The position numbers and the translations under genes were made by a program. From Planctomycetota bacterium (lineage in GTDB: Bacteria; Planctomycetota; Planctomycetia; Pirellulales; UBA7805), in contig QQVP01000089.1 in assembly GCA_003389215.1 (NCBI GenBank), positions 1-64,000 of the forward strand: a stretch of 64,000 nt of DNA, written 5' to 3'. Shown in pieces: positions 33,816 through 43,358 of the stretch. The first letter of the stretch is position 1. Each line of letters starts with the position of its first letter. The notes below the pieces were generated by a model. That model saw only the letters and a program-made list of their open reading frames with translations. It was not told where the DNA came from and made no database searches.

Positions 33816-34897
33816 CCGCCTTTCTGAGCAACTATTTCGCGCTGTTTGTCAACCGTTTCGGCCAAGGCTGGAATCGTTTTTGGTACACGCCCCGCGATGG
33901 CTATTCACTGGGGCTGATGCGGCTCTGCCTGGGCGTGCTCCTGCTCTACCTGCACCTCACGTACACGCCTGACGTGGTGCGGTTCTTCGGTACCGACGGG
34001 GTCATCTCCCCCGAGGTGGTCGTAGAGATGCGGCAAAGGATCATTACCGGCGAGCAGAATCAGATCCGGTATACAACCATCAATCCCAGGTATCTCTCGT
34101 ATCTGTACCTCTTCGACGACGCCTTTTCTCTGCGCGCAGTGCACCTGATCGGAGCAGTGATCCTGTTGCTGTTCACGATCGGTCTGAAGAGCCGTGTGAT
34201 GTGCGTGCTCGCCTGGCTGATTACGCTCTCTTACATGCATCGGGCCCCGTTCGTCACCTCGGCGGTCGAACCGATCGTCTGCCTGTTGCTGTTCTACATG
34301 TGCTTTGGTCGTTCGGGGGCCTCCTTCTCCGTCGACAGCTGGCTGGCCCGTCGCCGCGCGGCGCGGGAGCCAGGCTTTGCCCGTGAGCTGGAAGAGAAAT
34401 CGCTCAGCTTCGGCAATACGATCGCATTGCGGCTCATGCAGGTTCACGTGACCGTGATCTACCTGGCGATGGGACTCGCCAAGCTCTCCGGCCCGCCGAT
34501 CGTGACCGAAGGGAGTGCCTGGACGAACCCCTGGGGTGCCGGCCACGCCGTGTGGCTGTTGATTGCCCGTCCCGAGTCGCCGTGGGTGAACCTGGACTGG
34601 ATTGCCGGCTATCCCTACCTGTTTCAGTCTTGGACGCTGGCGATCGTGGTCTTCGAGCTGGCGTTTGGCGTCTTCATCTGGAACCGCCTGGCCCGGCCGC
34701 TGATGCTGCTGGTGGCGCTTCCGATGTGGGGCAGCCTGGCCCTGATCAGCGGCATCGCGCCGTTCAGCGTGGCGATGTTGATCGCGAACCTGGCGTTCTT
34801 CGATCCGGAGGAATGGCGCGAGCTTGGTCAGGCCCGCGGCGCCGCGGAAGATGCGGCAGCGGAGAGCCGGGAACCGGGTCGCGCGGCAACCGCTTGA
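33812..34897 (+). CDS. HTTM (vitamin K carboxylase-like) membrane protein
   Basis: A 361-residue polytopic protein with about eight hydrophobic segments. The first half shows the HTTM pattern: SLGLMRLCLGVLLLYLHLT, GTDGVISPE, YLYLFDDAFSLRAVHLIGAVILLLFTIGLKSR, and the VHVTVIYLAMGLAKL segment with the conserved A-K-L after a helix. Vitamin K-dependent gamma-carboxylase belongs to this superfamily, but bacterial members lack a proven substrate. The C-terminal soluble domain of the carboxylase is absent here. It overlaps the upstream gene by four bases. A convergent regulator gene follows. Confidence 0.85.
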   Translation: MTAFLSNYFALFVNRFGQGWNRFWYTPRDGYSLGLMRLCLGVLLLYLHLTYTPDVVRFFGTDGVISPEVVVEMRQRIITGEQNQIRYTTINPRYLSYLYLFDDAFSLRAVHLIGAVILLLFTIGLKSRVMCVLAWLITLSYMHRAPFVTSAVEPIVCLLLFYMCFGRSGASFSVDSWLARRRAAREPGFARELEEKSLSFGNTIALRLMQVHVTVIYLAMGLAKLSGPPIVTEGSAWTNPWGAGHAVWLLIARPESPWVNLDWIAGYPYLFQSWTLAIVVFELAFGVFIWNRLARPLMLLVALPMWGSLALISGIAPFSVAMLIANLAFFDPEEWRELGQARGAAEDAAAESREPGRAATA

Positions 34898-34973
34898 CCG
34901 CGGACCGGTCGCCTCTGCGATCGCGGCGTCGCTTCAACGATCGCCGCGTCTCTTCAACGAGCCGAGAGGCGTT

Positions 34974-36410
34974 CTAGCGTCCCAGCGGGGCCGTGGCCTC
35001 GAAACCGGTCGCAGGAGCCGCTGCCTCGGCGACGCCGCGGCGCTCTTCCAGACCGAGACGCTTCATCTTTTTGTAGAGCGTCGTCCGATTGATGCCCAAC
35101 TGGTCGGCCGTCTCGTTGCGGTTCCAGTTGTTGGCGTTCAGGACGTCGAGGATGATCTGACGCTCCGGACCCTCGAGAGCCTCCTTGAGCGTCCGTGTGC
35201 CGACGTTGACCTGCCCCACGTTTGCCGCGGGCAGGCTCACGGGCTGCAGCGGCAGATCGGCCAGTCCGATTCGATCGCCCTTGCCGAGCAGCACGGCCCG
35301 CTCGATGAGGTTCTGCAACTCGCGGACGTTGCCGGGCAGGGGATGGCTCTGCAGGGCGCTCATCGCCTCTTCGGTGAAGCCCAGCAGCTCCTTGCCCGCG
35401 TCCTGGCAGATCTGGGCGAGGAAGTGGTCGGCGAGGAGCGGAATGTCGGAGACCCGCTCGCGAAGCGGGGGCAGCTCCAGATTGATGACGTTGATGCGGT
35501 AGAAGAGGTCCTGCCGGAACGTGCCGTCGGCCACGCGGGCGGCCAGGTCTTCGTTGGTGGCAAGAATCACGCGGGTGTCGACGTGGAAGGTCTCTGAGCC
35601 GCCGACTTGTTCGAACTGCAGGTCCTGCAGTACCCGCAGCAGCTTGACCTGCATGCCGGGGCTGGCGGTGCCGATTTCGTCGAGGAAGATCGTGCCACCG
35701 TCGGCCTGGGCGAACTTGCCGATCTTGTTCGTGCCGGCGCCGGTGAAGGCACCCGCCACGTGGCCGAAGAGTTCGCTTTCCAACAGCGTTTCGGGCAGCG
35801 CGCCACAGGCGACTTCCACAAACGGCTGATCGCGGCGACTGCTGCGACGGTGCAACGCCCGAGCGATGAGCGACTTTCCGGTACCGCTCTCGCCGGTGAT
35901 CAACACGGTCGAGCGGGTGTCGGCGACCGATTCGATGATGTCGAAGATCCGCTGCATGCGGTGGTCGTGGCCGACGACGTTCTCCATGCCGAAGCGCAGA
36001 TCGAGTTGGGCCTTGAGGTTGTCGTTCTCCCGCAGCACTTCGCGCTGGGAAAGGGCCCGCTCGATCGCCATTTCGAGTTCTTCATCGATGAGCGGCTTGG
36101 TGAGAAAGTCGAAGGCACCGGCCCTCACGGCCTCGATGGCCGTTTCGACCGTGCCGTATCCGGTCATCAAGATCACCGTCACGCCGGGATGGTTGCGGCG
36201 GCAGTGGGCCAGAATGTCGAAGCCATCGCCGTCATCGAGGCGAATGTCGGCCAGCACGACGTCGTAGGCACGGGCGTCGATGGCGTCGATGGCGTCGCCG
36301 AACTTGGCGGTTTCGTCGACGGCGTAGCCCTGCTCGCGGAGCCATTCGGCCATCGACTTGAGCACGTGGCGATCGTCGTCCACGAGCAGAAGGGAACCCT
36401 TCGTCTTCAT
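34974..36410 (-). CDS. NtrC-type sigma-54 response regulator
   Basis: A 478-residue three-domain regulator. Receiver: acidic pair D11-D13, phospho-acceptor D55 in VVLADIRL, and K105. AAA+ domain: Walker A GESGTGKS (173-180), sigma-54 contact loop GAFTGA (220-225), Walker B FLDEIG (242-247). Fis-type HTH at the C-terminus (NRNETADQLGINRTTLYKKM, about 440-460). GGGGAGCAG precedes the ATG. No histidine kinase is adjacent, so the cognate kinase is elsewhere. It is convergent with the HTTM gene. Confidence 0.95.
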   Translation of the reverse strand: MKTKGSLLLVDDDRHVLKSMAEWLREQGYAVDETAKFGDAIDAIDARAYDVVLADIRLDDGDGFDILAHCRRNHPGVTVILMTGYGTVETAIEAVRAGAFDFLTKPLIDEELEMAIERALSQREVLRENDNLKAQLDLRFGMENVVGHDHRMQRIFDIIESVADTRSTVLITGESGTGKSLIARALHRRSSRRDQPFVEVACGALPETLLESELFGHVAGAFTGAGTNKIGKFAQADGGTIFLDEIGTASPGMQVKLLRVLQDLQFEQVGGSETFHVDTRVILATNEDLAARVADGTFRQDLFYRINVINLELPPLRERVSDIPLLADHFLAQICQDAGKELLGFTEEAMSALQSHPLPGNVRELQNLIERAVLLGKGDRIGLADLPLQPVSLPAANVGQVNVGTRTLKEALEGPERQIILDVLNANNWNRNETADQLGINRTTLYKKMKRLGLEERRGVAEAAAPATGFEATAPLGR

Positions 36411-37024
36411 ATCACTGCTCCCCAGCGGCGAATTCGTGATTCGTCCAAATTGGCAACTCGATCACCAGGCGTTCACGGCCGCGCCGCGGGATCGAGGGAT
36501 CGTATCGATTTTGCAACCGCGGAGGCCGGAACGTGCCGGTCCGCGGTCGGTCTTCCGTCGACAGAATCCACCCTGGGGAGAGTTTTTCTCGGGAAAAACG
36601 GTGGCTGTCGTCAAATATCTACGTCACAAGTGGCGGTCGGTCAACGAACTGTTTGGCGGGTTTGGCTTCGCTTGGGTCGGGCCGACGTGAGGCCGGCCCG
36701 CTCCGATCGACACTTCCGAGAACGGCTCGATAACCCCGGAAGACGGTTCAGGACGGCTCACCAGAATATCCAGCGGAGTCGGCGTGAATGACAGCCCGAT
36801 CGAGGGGGTGTTTTTCGAGTGTAGCGGGCTACTATTCTGGATGAAGGCACCCTGAGATCGTCTTGTTGGGGGGACGGCTTGTGCTCGGGGTGTCTTGCGT
36901 AGAGCGGTATGTCAGGGCAACGTATTGCTCGTCGATGGCGTGGCCTGGCGAGACGCAGCAGCGTCGGCGGCGGGCGGAGAAGTTGAACATACCGGCTCGA
37001 CAAATTGAAGCAGAGAGGTGACCT
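36411..37024. other. Divergent regulator intergenic region with hairpin
   Basis: The 614-bp region separates the NtrC-type and NarL-type regulators. A perfect stem GTTTTTC-TCGG-GAAAAAC lies at 36582-36599. I looked for a -24/-12 sigma-54 promoter and found none with correct GG-N10-GC spacing in a good context. No gene supported. Confidence 0.4.
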
Positions 37025-37654
37025 ATGGGTATTGACGTCTTGATCGCGGATGACCACGAGGTGGTTCGTACCGGTTTGGTGAGTTTGCTGGATGGTACGG
37101 ATATCAAGATCGTGGCCGAGGCGGCGAACGGGAAGGAGGCGGTGACGAAGGCGATCAAGCACAAGCCCGACGTCGTGCTGCTCGATATCCGCATGCCGGG
37201 CGAGGACGGGCTGAAGGCCCTCGATCAGATTCACAAGAAGCTGCCCAAGACCCCGGTCGTGATGCTCTCGACCTACGACAATCCCACCTACATTGCGCGG
37301 AGCGTGGCCCTGGGCGCTGCGGACTACGTGCTCAAGGGTTGCAGCCGCCGTGACCTGATTGCCACGATTCGTGCGGCCGCCTCGGGACAATCGCCCACGC
37401 GACGAGGCGAGATGCGTCGTGTCGCCGGAACGCTCGAGCGACGTCTGCAGGCCGAAGACGACATTCCGCTGACTACGCGAGAGACGCAGGTCTTGCGTCA
37501 CATCGCCCTGGGCCTCTCCAACAAGGAGATCGCCATGTCGCTCGAGATCAGCGTCGAGACGGTCAAAGAGCACGTGCAGAACATTCTGCGGAAGATTGGC
37601 GTCTCGGACCGGACGCAGGCCGCTGTCTGGGCCGTGCGTCGCAATCTCGTCTAG
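37025..37654 (+). CDS. NarL/FixJ-type response regulator
   Basis: A 209-residue regulator: receiver domain with DDHE (9-12), phospho-acceptor D54 in VVLLDIRMPG and the YVLKG lysine near 105, then a LuxR-type HTH (LTTRETQVLRHIALGLSNKEI and VKEHVQNILRKI, about 150-195). AGAGGTG lies five bases before the ATG. It is followed by the convergent Xer recombinase gene; no sensor kinase is near. Such orphans are common in planctomycetes. Confidence 0.93.
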   Translation: MGIDVLIADDHEVVRTGLVSLLDGTDIKIVAEAANGKEAVTKAIKHKPDVVLLDIRMPGEDGLKALDQIHKKLPKTPVVMLSTYDNPTYIARSVALGAADYVLKGCSRRDLIATIRAAASGQSPTRRGEMRRVAGTLERRLQAEDDIPLTTRETQVLRHIALGLSNKEIAMSLEISVETVKEHVQNILRKIGVSDRTQAAVWAVRRNLV

Positions 37655-37688
37655 CAGTCGGCGGCCGAGACGGCCGAGACCGCCCGCC

Positions 37689-38588
37689 TCAGTTCGCCCG
37701 CGGATGGGCCCGCTCGTAGACCTCGCGCAGGCCCGCGGTGCTGATGTGCGTGTAGATCTGCGTGGTGACCAGGCTCTTGTGCCCCAGCAGTTCCTGGACG
37801 CTGCGGATATCCGCGCCCCGATCGAGCAGATGCGTGGCAAAGCTGTGCCGCAACGTGTGCGGCGTGGTGCGCAGATCGAGATCGCTCTGCTTCAGGTACT
37901 TTTCCAGCATGCGAGCCACGCTCCGCGCGGTGAGCCGGGTGCCGAACTTGTTGACGAACACCGGGGCCTGGCGACCATTCTTCTCGCGCTTCGAGAGCTC
38001 GCGTCGCGCGAGCCAGGCGTCCAGGGCCCGGCGGGCATAGGACCCGATGGGGGCCAGCCGCTCGCGACGGCCCTTGCCGCGCACGCGGACGACCGAGGCG
38101 TCGAAGTCGAGATCGCCGTCGGAAAGCCCGACCAGTTCGCTCACGCGGAGACCCGCGGAGTAGGCCGTTTCCAGAATGGCCCGATCCCGCAAGCCGAGCG
38201 GCGTGTTGCTCGGCGGCGACTCAAGCAGGCGGCCGATCTCGTCGTTGGAGAGAAAGTGCGGCAGGCTGCGACCCTTGCGCGGGTTCCGCAGCGGCTTGGC
38301 CGGGTTGTGCTCGATCCATCCTTCCCGCTGACCGAAGCGAAAGAAGCTGCGCAGCGACGCCAGACGACGGGCGATCGTCGTCTTGGCATAGCCCGCCTCG
38401 TGCAGGCTGGAGACGTAACCGCGTAGATCGAGGGTGGTGATGTCTCCGGCGTCGGGCAGCTGGCCGTCCGTTTCTTCGAGATACTCGGCCAGCGCCGCCA
38501 GATCTTCGCGGTAGCTCTTGACGGTCAGCTCCGAGGCGTTCCGCTCGACCTCGAGATATTGCAGGAATCGCTGGGCGGCGTCTTCCAT
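37689..38588 (-). CDS. xerC: Tyrosine recombinase XerC/XerD
   Basis: A 299-residue site-specific recombinase of normal Xer length, used to resolve chromosome dimers at dif. The SAM-like N-terminal domain covers residues 1-90. The catalytic set is complete: R148 (SAGLRVSEL), K172 (VRGKGRRE), H244 and R247 (HTLRHSF), H270 (LGHKSL), Y279 (TQIYTH). XerC versus XerD cannot be decided by eye. The small ORF 38645-38890 lies 56 bp upstream on the same strand. No mobile element borders it, so chromosomal housekeeping is likelier than phage integration. Confidence 0.93.
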   Translation of the reverse strand: MEDAAQRFLQYLEVERNASELTVKSYREDLAALAEYLEETDGQLPDAGDITTLDLRGYVSSLHEAGYAKTTIARRLASLRSFFRFGQREGWIEHNPAKPLRNPRKGRSLPHFLSNDEIGRLLESPPSNTPLGLRDRAILETAYSAGLRVSELVGLSDGDLDFDASVVRVRGKGRRERLAPIGSYARRALDAWLARRELSKREKNGRQAPVFVNKFGTRLTARSVARMLEKYLKQSDLDLRTTPHTLRHSFATHLLDRGADIRSVQELLGHKSLVTTQIYTHISTAGLREVYERAHPRAN

Positions 38589-38644
38589 GACCGCAACCTA
38601 CGGGCAGGGAGCGCGACGACCACATCGGTCGCATCGTCGCGCGT

Positions 38645-38890
38645 CTAGCGGAGGTCGTCCTTGTCGCTGGTCAGCGGCAGGTCGAAGCGTCGCACGGGCC
38701 GGGGCTCGTTGGCGGTGCGGCGAATCTTCTGGCTCAGCACGGCGGCGTCGTACCAGGTGAAACTGAGGTCGGGGTTCGAAGCGTAGCGTCCCAACGTCCG
38801 CAGCGCGGCGGCGCGACTCGAATCGTCAAAGAGAAAGACGTAGCGTTCCTCGCCCTTGACCAGTGCCAGTACGTTTAGATCATCCGTCAC
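38645..38890 (-). CDS. Small hypothetical protein, 81 aa, upstream of xer
   Basis: GGAGGA lies eight bases before a GTG start at 38890, giving an 81-residue product. The body is VTDDLNVLALVKGEERYVF-type: β-strands, then FLFDDSSRAAALRTLGRYASNPDLSFTW and a basic end. No membrane segment. A longer frame upstream lacks conserved character. I expect cotranscription with the Xer gene. Function unknown; the N-terminal strands suggest a compact α/β fold. Confidence 0.6.
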   Translation of the reverse strand: MTDDLNVLALVKGEERYVFLFDDSSRAAALRTLGRYASNPDLSFTWYDAAVLSQKIRRTANEPRPVRRFDLPLTSDKDDLR

Positions 38891-39093
38891 AGCGGGGTTC
38901 CTCCATTCCGTTAGAGCGAGGCTGTCGATCGCGAGCGACGCGGTAACGCGCGAAACAGGAGAACGTCCTGGTGTTCTCAACTGGCAGTTCGCGGCGGGGG
39001 TGGCAACGGGTCGCGGACCAGGGCGGGACCGGGCGAGATGCTCGAAGCTCCCCGGCGACATGGTCGCAGGCCGTCGCTAGCGGCTCTAAGCAC

Positions 39094-40320
39094 TTATCGG
39101 TCTTTTCGCCACCGATACACCACTCGCGATTTATCCGCGCCGCCGCGTGCCGATAGCATTTCGGCAATGTGCTTGTGGCAGCAGAAGCGGATGAAGTCGT
39201 CGCTGCGCTGAAGATAGCCCTGCCAGCCGCCATAGCGGGCGTCGTCGCGGAAGCCGTAGTAAGAGGCCAACGCCGTCGTAAAGTCCGAGTCATTCCCGTG
39301 ATAGATGCGGGTGTGACGCAGCACCGGCTCGTTCGAAGGACGGCAGGCGGGCCGCTGAGCTTGCGGACCGGGCGGCACGAAGCCGCGCGGATCGGGCCAG
39401 TCCGGCGGAAGCATTGCTCCACCTGGCGCGGTCGCGACGCCTGAGCCGAAGGCGACGTCTGTACCGGTCGTTTCGACGAAGGCTACCGCGCGCGCTTCGC
39501 GGGCGCTGTCGTCGCTCTCATCTTCGGGTGCCCGATTGTCGTAGCGGTCGTCGTAGCCGCCCCCTTCATACATCCCGCCGTCGTACCTCTCGTCGTCGTA
39601 CATCCGCTCATCGCCGCGGTCGTCTGCGGCTCCCCGCGACCCACGCGGGCCATCCTCCGGCGACGAGGCGGGCGAGGTGCCCGGGGGCAGTTCCTCCTCG
39701 GGAAGCGGGATCGATTCCGCAGGCGCCTGCATCGGCGGCACCCGTGGCAACATTTCGGGGTGAGGCGTTTGCGTGGCCATCTGCGCCTTGGCCAGGGCGA
39801 ACTCCGCCTCGTAGATGAGCGGCTCGGGAATGAACTCCTCCTCGTCGCTGCCAAAGGGCAGGCCATAGCCGGGCGGAATGGGATGGAAACAAGGATTCGC
39901 CGCGTACCAGTTCACGGCCAGGCCGCAACGCGGGGGATAGTAGGGAGTGAACTCGGTGATCGAGCCGATCACAACCGCGTCGACGCCCAGGGCCATACAG
40001 AGTTTGCGGCGGTGGTCAGGGTCGGCCAGATTGACGTGGAGTTCGCGGACCACGTTCATCGTGACCGACACCGGCAGCACCTCGAACCCCTGGAACTGCT
40101 GGAGTTCGTTGACGTACATCTCCGCGATCCGGCGCCCGTTGATGGTCGGTTCGCCGCTTTGGTTCACGAACTCCGCGACCGCGATCGTCGAGAGCTGCGG
40201 GAAGGGATTGCGGATCACCGGCTGGTGAGCCACCTCGGGGAAGAGCGCGCATCCCGTACCCACGGGCAGGGCACCCAGCGCGAGCAGCGCGAGATTGAGC
40301 CACGGTCGCAACGCCGACAT
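39094..40320 (-). CDS. Lipoprotein with CsgG/GNA1162-like N-terminal domain
   Basis: A 408-residue protein with a lipobox GTGC (lipidated cysteine near residue 24). The N-terminal domain (about 40-125) reads IAVAEFVNQSGEPTINGRRIAEMYVNELQ, then FEVLPVSV and KLCMALGVDAVVIGSITEF, the strand-helix pattern of CsgG/FlgO/GNA1162 lipoproteins that assemble at the outer membrane. A Pro/Glu linker follows, then a Tyr/Asp/Gly-rich stretch (about 225-275) and a compact end with many aromatic residues and FCCHKHIAEML. Role in secretion or surface assembly is inferred from the N-terminal domain only. Confidence 0.72.
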   Translation of the reverse strand: MSALRPWLNLALLALGALPVGTGCALFPEVAHQPVIRNPFPQLSTIAVAEFVNQSGEPTINGRRIAEMYVNELQQFQGFEVLPVSVTMNVVRELHVNLADPDHRRKLCMALGVDAVVIGSITEFTPYYPPRCGLAVNWYAANPCFHPIPPGYGLPFGSDEEEFIPEPLIYEAEFALAKAQMATQTPHPEMLPRVPPMQAPAESIPLPEEELPPGTSPASSPEDGPRGSRGAADDRGDERMYDDERYDGGMYEGGGYDDRYDNRAPEDESDDSAREARAVAFVETTGTDVAFGSGVATAPGGAMLPPDWPDPRGFVPPGPQAQRPACRPSNEPVLRHTRIYHGNDSDFTTALASYYGFRDDARYGGWQGYLQRSDDFIRFCCHKHIAEMLSARGGADKSRVVYRWRKDR

Positions 40321-40528
40321 CGTGTGGCCAAACCTTTCGTCGAAGGAGTCAGCCCCCCCTTCGTTCCTGCGGTTTCAGCAGGCGGGCAACGCGCAGCGGC
40401 CGAGCAGCCGATGGAGTGCACCGCGCAGATCGTATCGTCAAAGTCGCTCTAGCTTCTCCAGCCGAAAAACGGGCCGGCCCAGAAACGGGTGCCGGCTGCT
40501 GGCTGATGGCAGTCGCTGCGCGCGGCGT

Positions 40529-41218
40529 TCAGATCAGCTCGGCCAGGCCCGCCAGCCCCAGCGGCTCGCGACAGGCGAACGGTTCGCCATAGCGGGTGCC
40601 GATGGTTTTGCCCCAGTAGGCGGCTTCATCGCGGAGGCGTTCCAGAAAGGTCGGCGAGGTCGTGGAACGGCCGACCACGAACTGGCTCTGATAGCACTCG
40701 ATGCTGGCCAGCTTCTGCTCCCACTGGTCGGAAATGTCGAGCACGAAGGCCGGCTGCGGAGCCAACCGCAGGTGCACGCAGAAGTAGTTGAAGATCCGCT
40801 CGGGATGATGCGGCTCGCCGGCCAGATCGGTCTTTGTCAACTTCGCCCAGAAGCGGGCGTCCTCGACCAGTCTCGTCGCGGCGACGTGGTCGGGGTGGGC
40901 GTCGATCCAGTAGGGCGCGAAGAGCCAACGTGGGCGCTGCTGGCGAATCACGGCGGCCAGCTGACCGCGGGCTTCGAGCGTCGGCTCGAGCGCGCGATTG
41001 GCCAGGCCGAGGTTCTCTCGCCAGTCGAGTCCCAACACCTCGGTTGCCGCGGCCGTTTCGGCGGCGCGGATCTGCGGCGAGCCATGCGGGGTCGGTTCGC
41101 CGCTGGTCAGATCGAGCACGCCGACCCGACAGCCGGCCGCGCGGAGTTTCAAGATCGCCCCGCCCATGCCGAGCTCGGCGTCGTCGGGATGGGGCGCGAT
41201 AACCAGGACGTCGAGCAA
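40529..41218 (-). CDS. bshB1: PIG-L deacetylase, BshB1-like
   Basis: A 229-residue LmbE/PIG-L zinc deacetylase. The metal motif HPDDAELGMGG sits at residues 10-20, with the second metal ligand region DAHPDHVAA near 112. The length and the segments DLTSGEPTPHGSP and HHPERIFNYF match BshB1, which removes the acetyl group from GlcNAc-malate in bacillithiol synthesis. The start is TTG at 41218: an in-frame TAG lies just upstream and the conserved sequence begins immediately, so no other start fits. No bshA or bshC is nearby, so a bacillithiol pathway is only suggested. Confidence 0.85.
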   Translation of the reverse strand: MLDVLVIAPHPDDAELGMGGAILKLRAAGCRVGVLDLTSGEPTPHGSPQIRAAETAAATEVLGLDWRENLGLANRALEPTLEARGQLAAVIRQQRPRWLFAPYWIDAHPDHVAATRLVEDARFWAKLTKTDLAGEPHHPERIFNYFCVHLRLAPQPAFVLDISDQWEQKLASIECYQSQFVVGRSTTSPTFLERLRDEAAYWGKTIGTRYGEPFACREPLGLAGLAELI

Positions 41219-41517
41219 GGTGGGGACTCGCTAGGGTTTCTTGGGCGGCATTGCGAATTGGGCTGAGAGCACTGCCGACGTGCCGCATAGGTATCTTGGT
41301 CGCTCGCCGGAGCCAGATCAATCGGCCGCCGATGCGCGCGCCCCTGCCGCGGGCGGCATCGCGGGGGTGCCGCTGGCAGGCGATTTGTTGCATAACAGGC
41401 GCTTCCGTCGAACGCCCTCGCTCCGCTTTTGCCGGCCGGTTCGACTGCCGCCGGCTTGCCGCGACAAGCGTTCCCGACGCGCATGACCCTACGAGTCCCC
41501 AACGCATCGAGGTAGCG

Positions 41518-43038
41518 ATGGCCGAATCTGACCAAACCGTCTTCGACGCCCTCTGCGACCACACCCGTCAGACGGCGACGCTGGCATCGATCGAGTCGGT
41601 GCTTGGCTGGGACGAGCGAACCCAAATGCCCTCGGCAAACGCCGAATACCGGGCCGAGCAGATGACGTTGCTCTCCGGCATGATTCACCAGCGCAATACC
41701 GATCCGCGGGTCGGCGACTGGCTCGCGCAACTCGCCGAGAGTCCGCTGGCCGCCGAGCCCCATTCCGACACGGCCGCCACGATTCGCGTGCTTCAGCGAA
41801 AGTTCGAAAAGCAGAAGAAGCTGCCGCAGGCGCTGGTCGAAGAGCTCACCCGCACGGCAGTGATGGGTCAGCAGACCTGGCAGGCGGCCCGCGAGAAAGA
41901 CGACTACGCCCAGTTCTGCCCGATCGTGGAGAAGATGTTCGAGCTGAAGCGGCAACAGGCCGATGCCCTGGGCCACGACGGCTGCCGCTACGACGCCCTG
42001 TTGGATGACTTCGAACCGGAAGAGTCGACCGAGAACGTCGACCGCGTCTTGCGCAGCTTGCGGGAAGAGCTGGTCCCGCTGGTCGCCGCCATCGCCGAGT
42101 CGTCGCGACGTCCGCCGCTGGAGCTGCTCAAGCGGCGCTATCCGATCGAGACGCAGCAGAGCTTTGGCCGCGAGGTGGCGACCCAGATCGGTTTCGATTT
42201 CGCCCGCGGTCGTCTCGACGAATCGGCCCATCCCTTTTGCAATGGACTAGGGCCGCACGATACCCGCATCACCACGCGCTACGATGAGCACTTCATGCCG
42301 TCGGCCTTGTTCGGCACGATGCACGAGGCGGGCCATGGCATCTACGATCAGGGTCTGCGAACCGAGTGGTACGGACTTCCGCCGGGCAGCTACATCTCGC
42401 TCGGCATTCACGAGTCGCAGTCGCGGATGTGGGAGAATCAGGTCGGCCGCAGCGAGGCCTTTTGGCGGCACTTCTTTCCGCACGCCCAGCGGGCGTTCCC
42501 CGAGGCCCTCGCGGATGCCGCTCGTGACGAGTTCTACTTTGCGATCAACAACGTCGAGCCGTCGCTGATCCGCGTGGAAGCGGACGAGGCGACGTACAAC
42601 CTGCACATCCTCATTCGCTTCGAGCTCGAGCTGGCCTTGATCGAAGGCGAGCTGAAGCCGGCCGACGCCCCGGCCGCCTGGAACGAAAAGTACCGCGAGT
42701 ATCTTGGCATCGAACCGAAGAATGACGCCGAGGGTATCTTGCAGGACATTCACTGGAGCTTCGGCGCCGTCGGCTACTTCCCCACGTATTCGCTAGGCAA
42801 CCTCTACGCGGCGCAGTTCTTCGAAAAGGCGGACGAGCAGCTGGGTGGCCTGGCGGACCAATTCGCGAGGGGCGAGTTCGCGCCGCTGCGTCAGTGGCTG
42901 CAGGCCCAGATTCACGAGCGCGGCGAGTGTTATACGGCCGCCGAGCTGGTCCGCGAGGTGACCGGCGACGACCTCTCGCACGACGCCCTGATGCGTCATC
43001 TGCGCGGTAAGTTGGTCCCCCTCTACGATTTGAGTTGA
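41518..43038 (+). CDS. Carboxypeptidase Taq (M32 metallopeptidase)
   Basis: A 506-residue M32 carboxypeptidase that removes C-terminal residues from peptides in the cytoplasm. The zinc motif is HEAGH in LFGTMHEAGHGIYDQGL, with the downstream glutamate in GIHESQSRMWENQVGRS. HPF, DTRITTRYDE and SALFGT also fit the family. GAGG six bases upstream and the family N-terminus support ATG 41518. The second copy of the dispersed repeat begins 92 bp after the stop. Confidence 0.95.
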   Translation: MAESDQTVFDALCDHTRQTATLASIESVLGWDERTQMPSANAEYRAEQMTLLSGMIHQRNTDPRVGDWLAQLAESPLAAEPHSDTAATIRVLQRKFEKQKKLPQALVEELTRTAVMGQQTWQAAREKDDYAQFCPIVEKMFELKRQQADALGHDGCRYDALLDDFEPEESTENVDRVLRSLREELVPLVAAIAESSRRPPLELLKRRYPIETQQSFGREVATQIGFDFARGRLDESAHPFCNGLGPHDTRITTRYDEHFMPSALFGTMHEAGHGIYDQGLRTEWYGLPPGSYISLGIHESQSRMWENQVGRSEAFWRHFFPHAQRAFPEALADAARDEFYFAINNVEPSLIRVEADEATYNLHILIRFELELALIEGELKPADAPAAWNEKYREYLGIEPKNDAEGILQDIHWSFGAVGYFPTYSLGNLYAAQFFEKADEQLGGLADQFARGEFAPLRQWLQAQIHERGECYTAAELVREVTGDDLSHDALMRHLRGKLVPLYDLS

Positions 43039-43130
43039 CCCGCCACATCGCTCCGGCGACGGGCGATCGGTCGACGGGCCGCCGCACGCGCGTGCCGTTG
43101 GCGACGCCGCCGGAGCCGCGGGGTTTCCCT

Positions 43131-43242
43131 TCTATTGATGGCTGCGTTGTCAATGAGCCCTTCGCCGCGGCGGTGATGGCTGGAATGCCGGCCTCCCGCT
43201 GGTCGGCCTGGTTCATTGGCTGCGCAGGGCTCAATAGTTGCC
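43131..43242. repeat. Dispersed 112-bp repeat with palindromic ends, copy 2
   Basis: This is the partner of 2054-2165, ungapped, four differences. Here the arms pair slightly better: CTATTGA with TCAATAG, CTGCG with CGCAG, and CAATGA with its complement. The copy lies between the carboxypeptidase stop and the zinc-ribbon gene, not overlapping either. Downstream, a separate hairpin CCGGTT/AACCGG is at 43254-43274. The four changes do not obviously preserve a protein. Confidence 0.8.
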
Positions 43243-43358
43243 GGATCGCAGGGCCGGTTTTAGACTAGAACCGGGTCGGGCGGGGCGGCCCGCACCGTGG
43301 ATCGAACACCACGATCGGGCCGTCGCACTCCAAACCGGAACAGTTGAGGTCTTACGAG

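Noticed and set aside
36411..37024. Sigma-54 promoter between the two regulators
   Set aside because: A GG-N10-GC pair exists near 36660, but its flanks do not match TGGCAC-N5-TTGC.
37689..38588. Phage or island integrase
   Set aside because: Length and motifs fit chromosomal XerC/XerD and no tRNA, att repeats or cargo genes are nearby.
43290..43330. tRNA-like T-arm on the minus strand (GTTCGATCC context)
   Set aside because: The stem has only four pairs around an eight-base loop, and no acceptor, D or anticodon arms can be placed around it.
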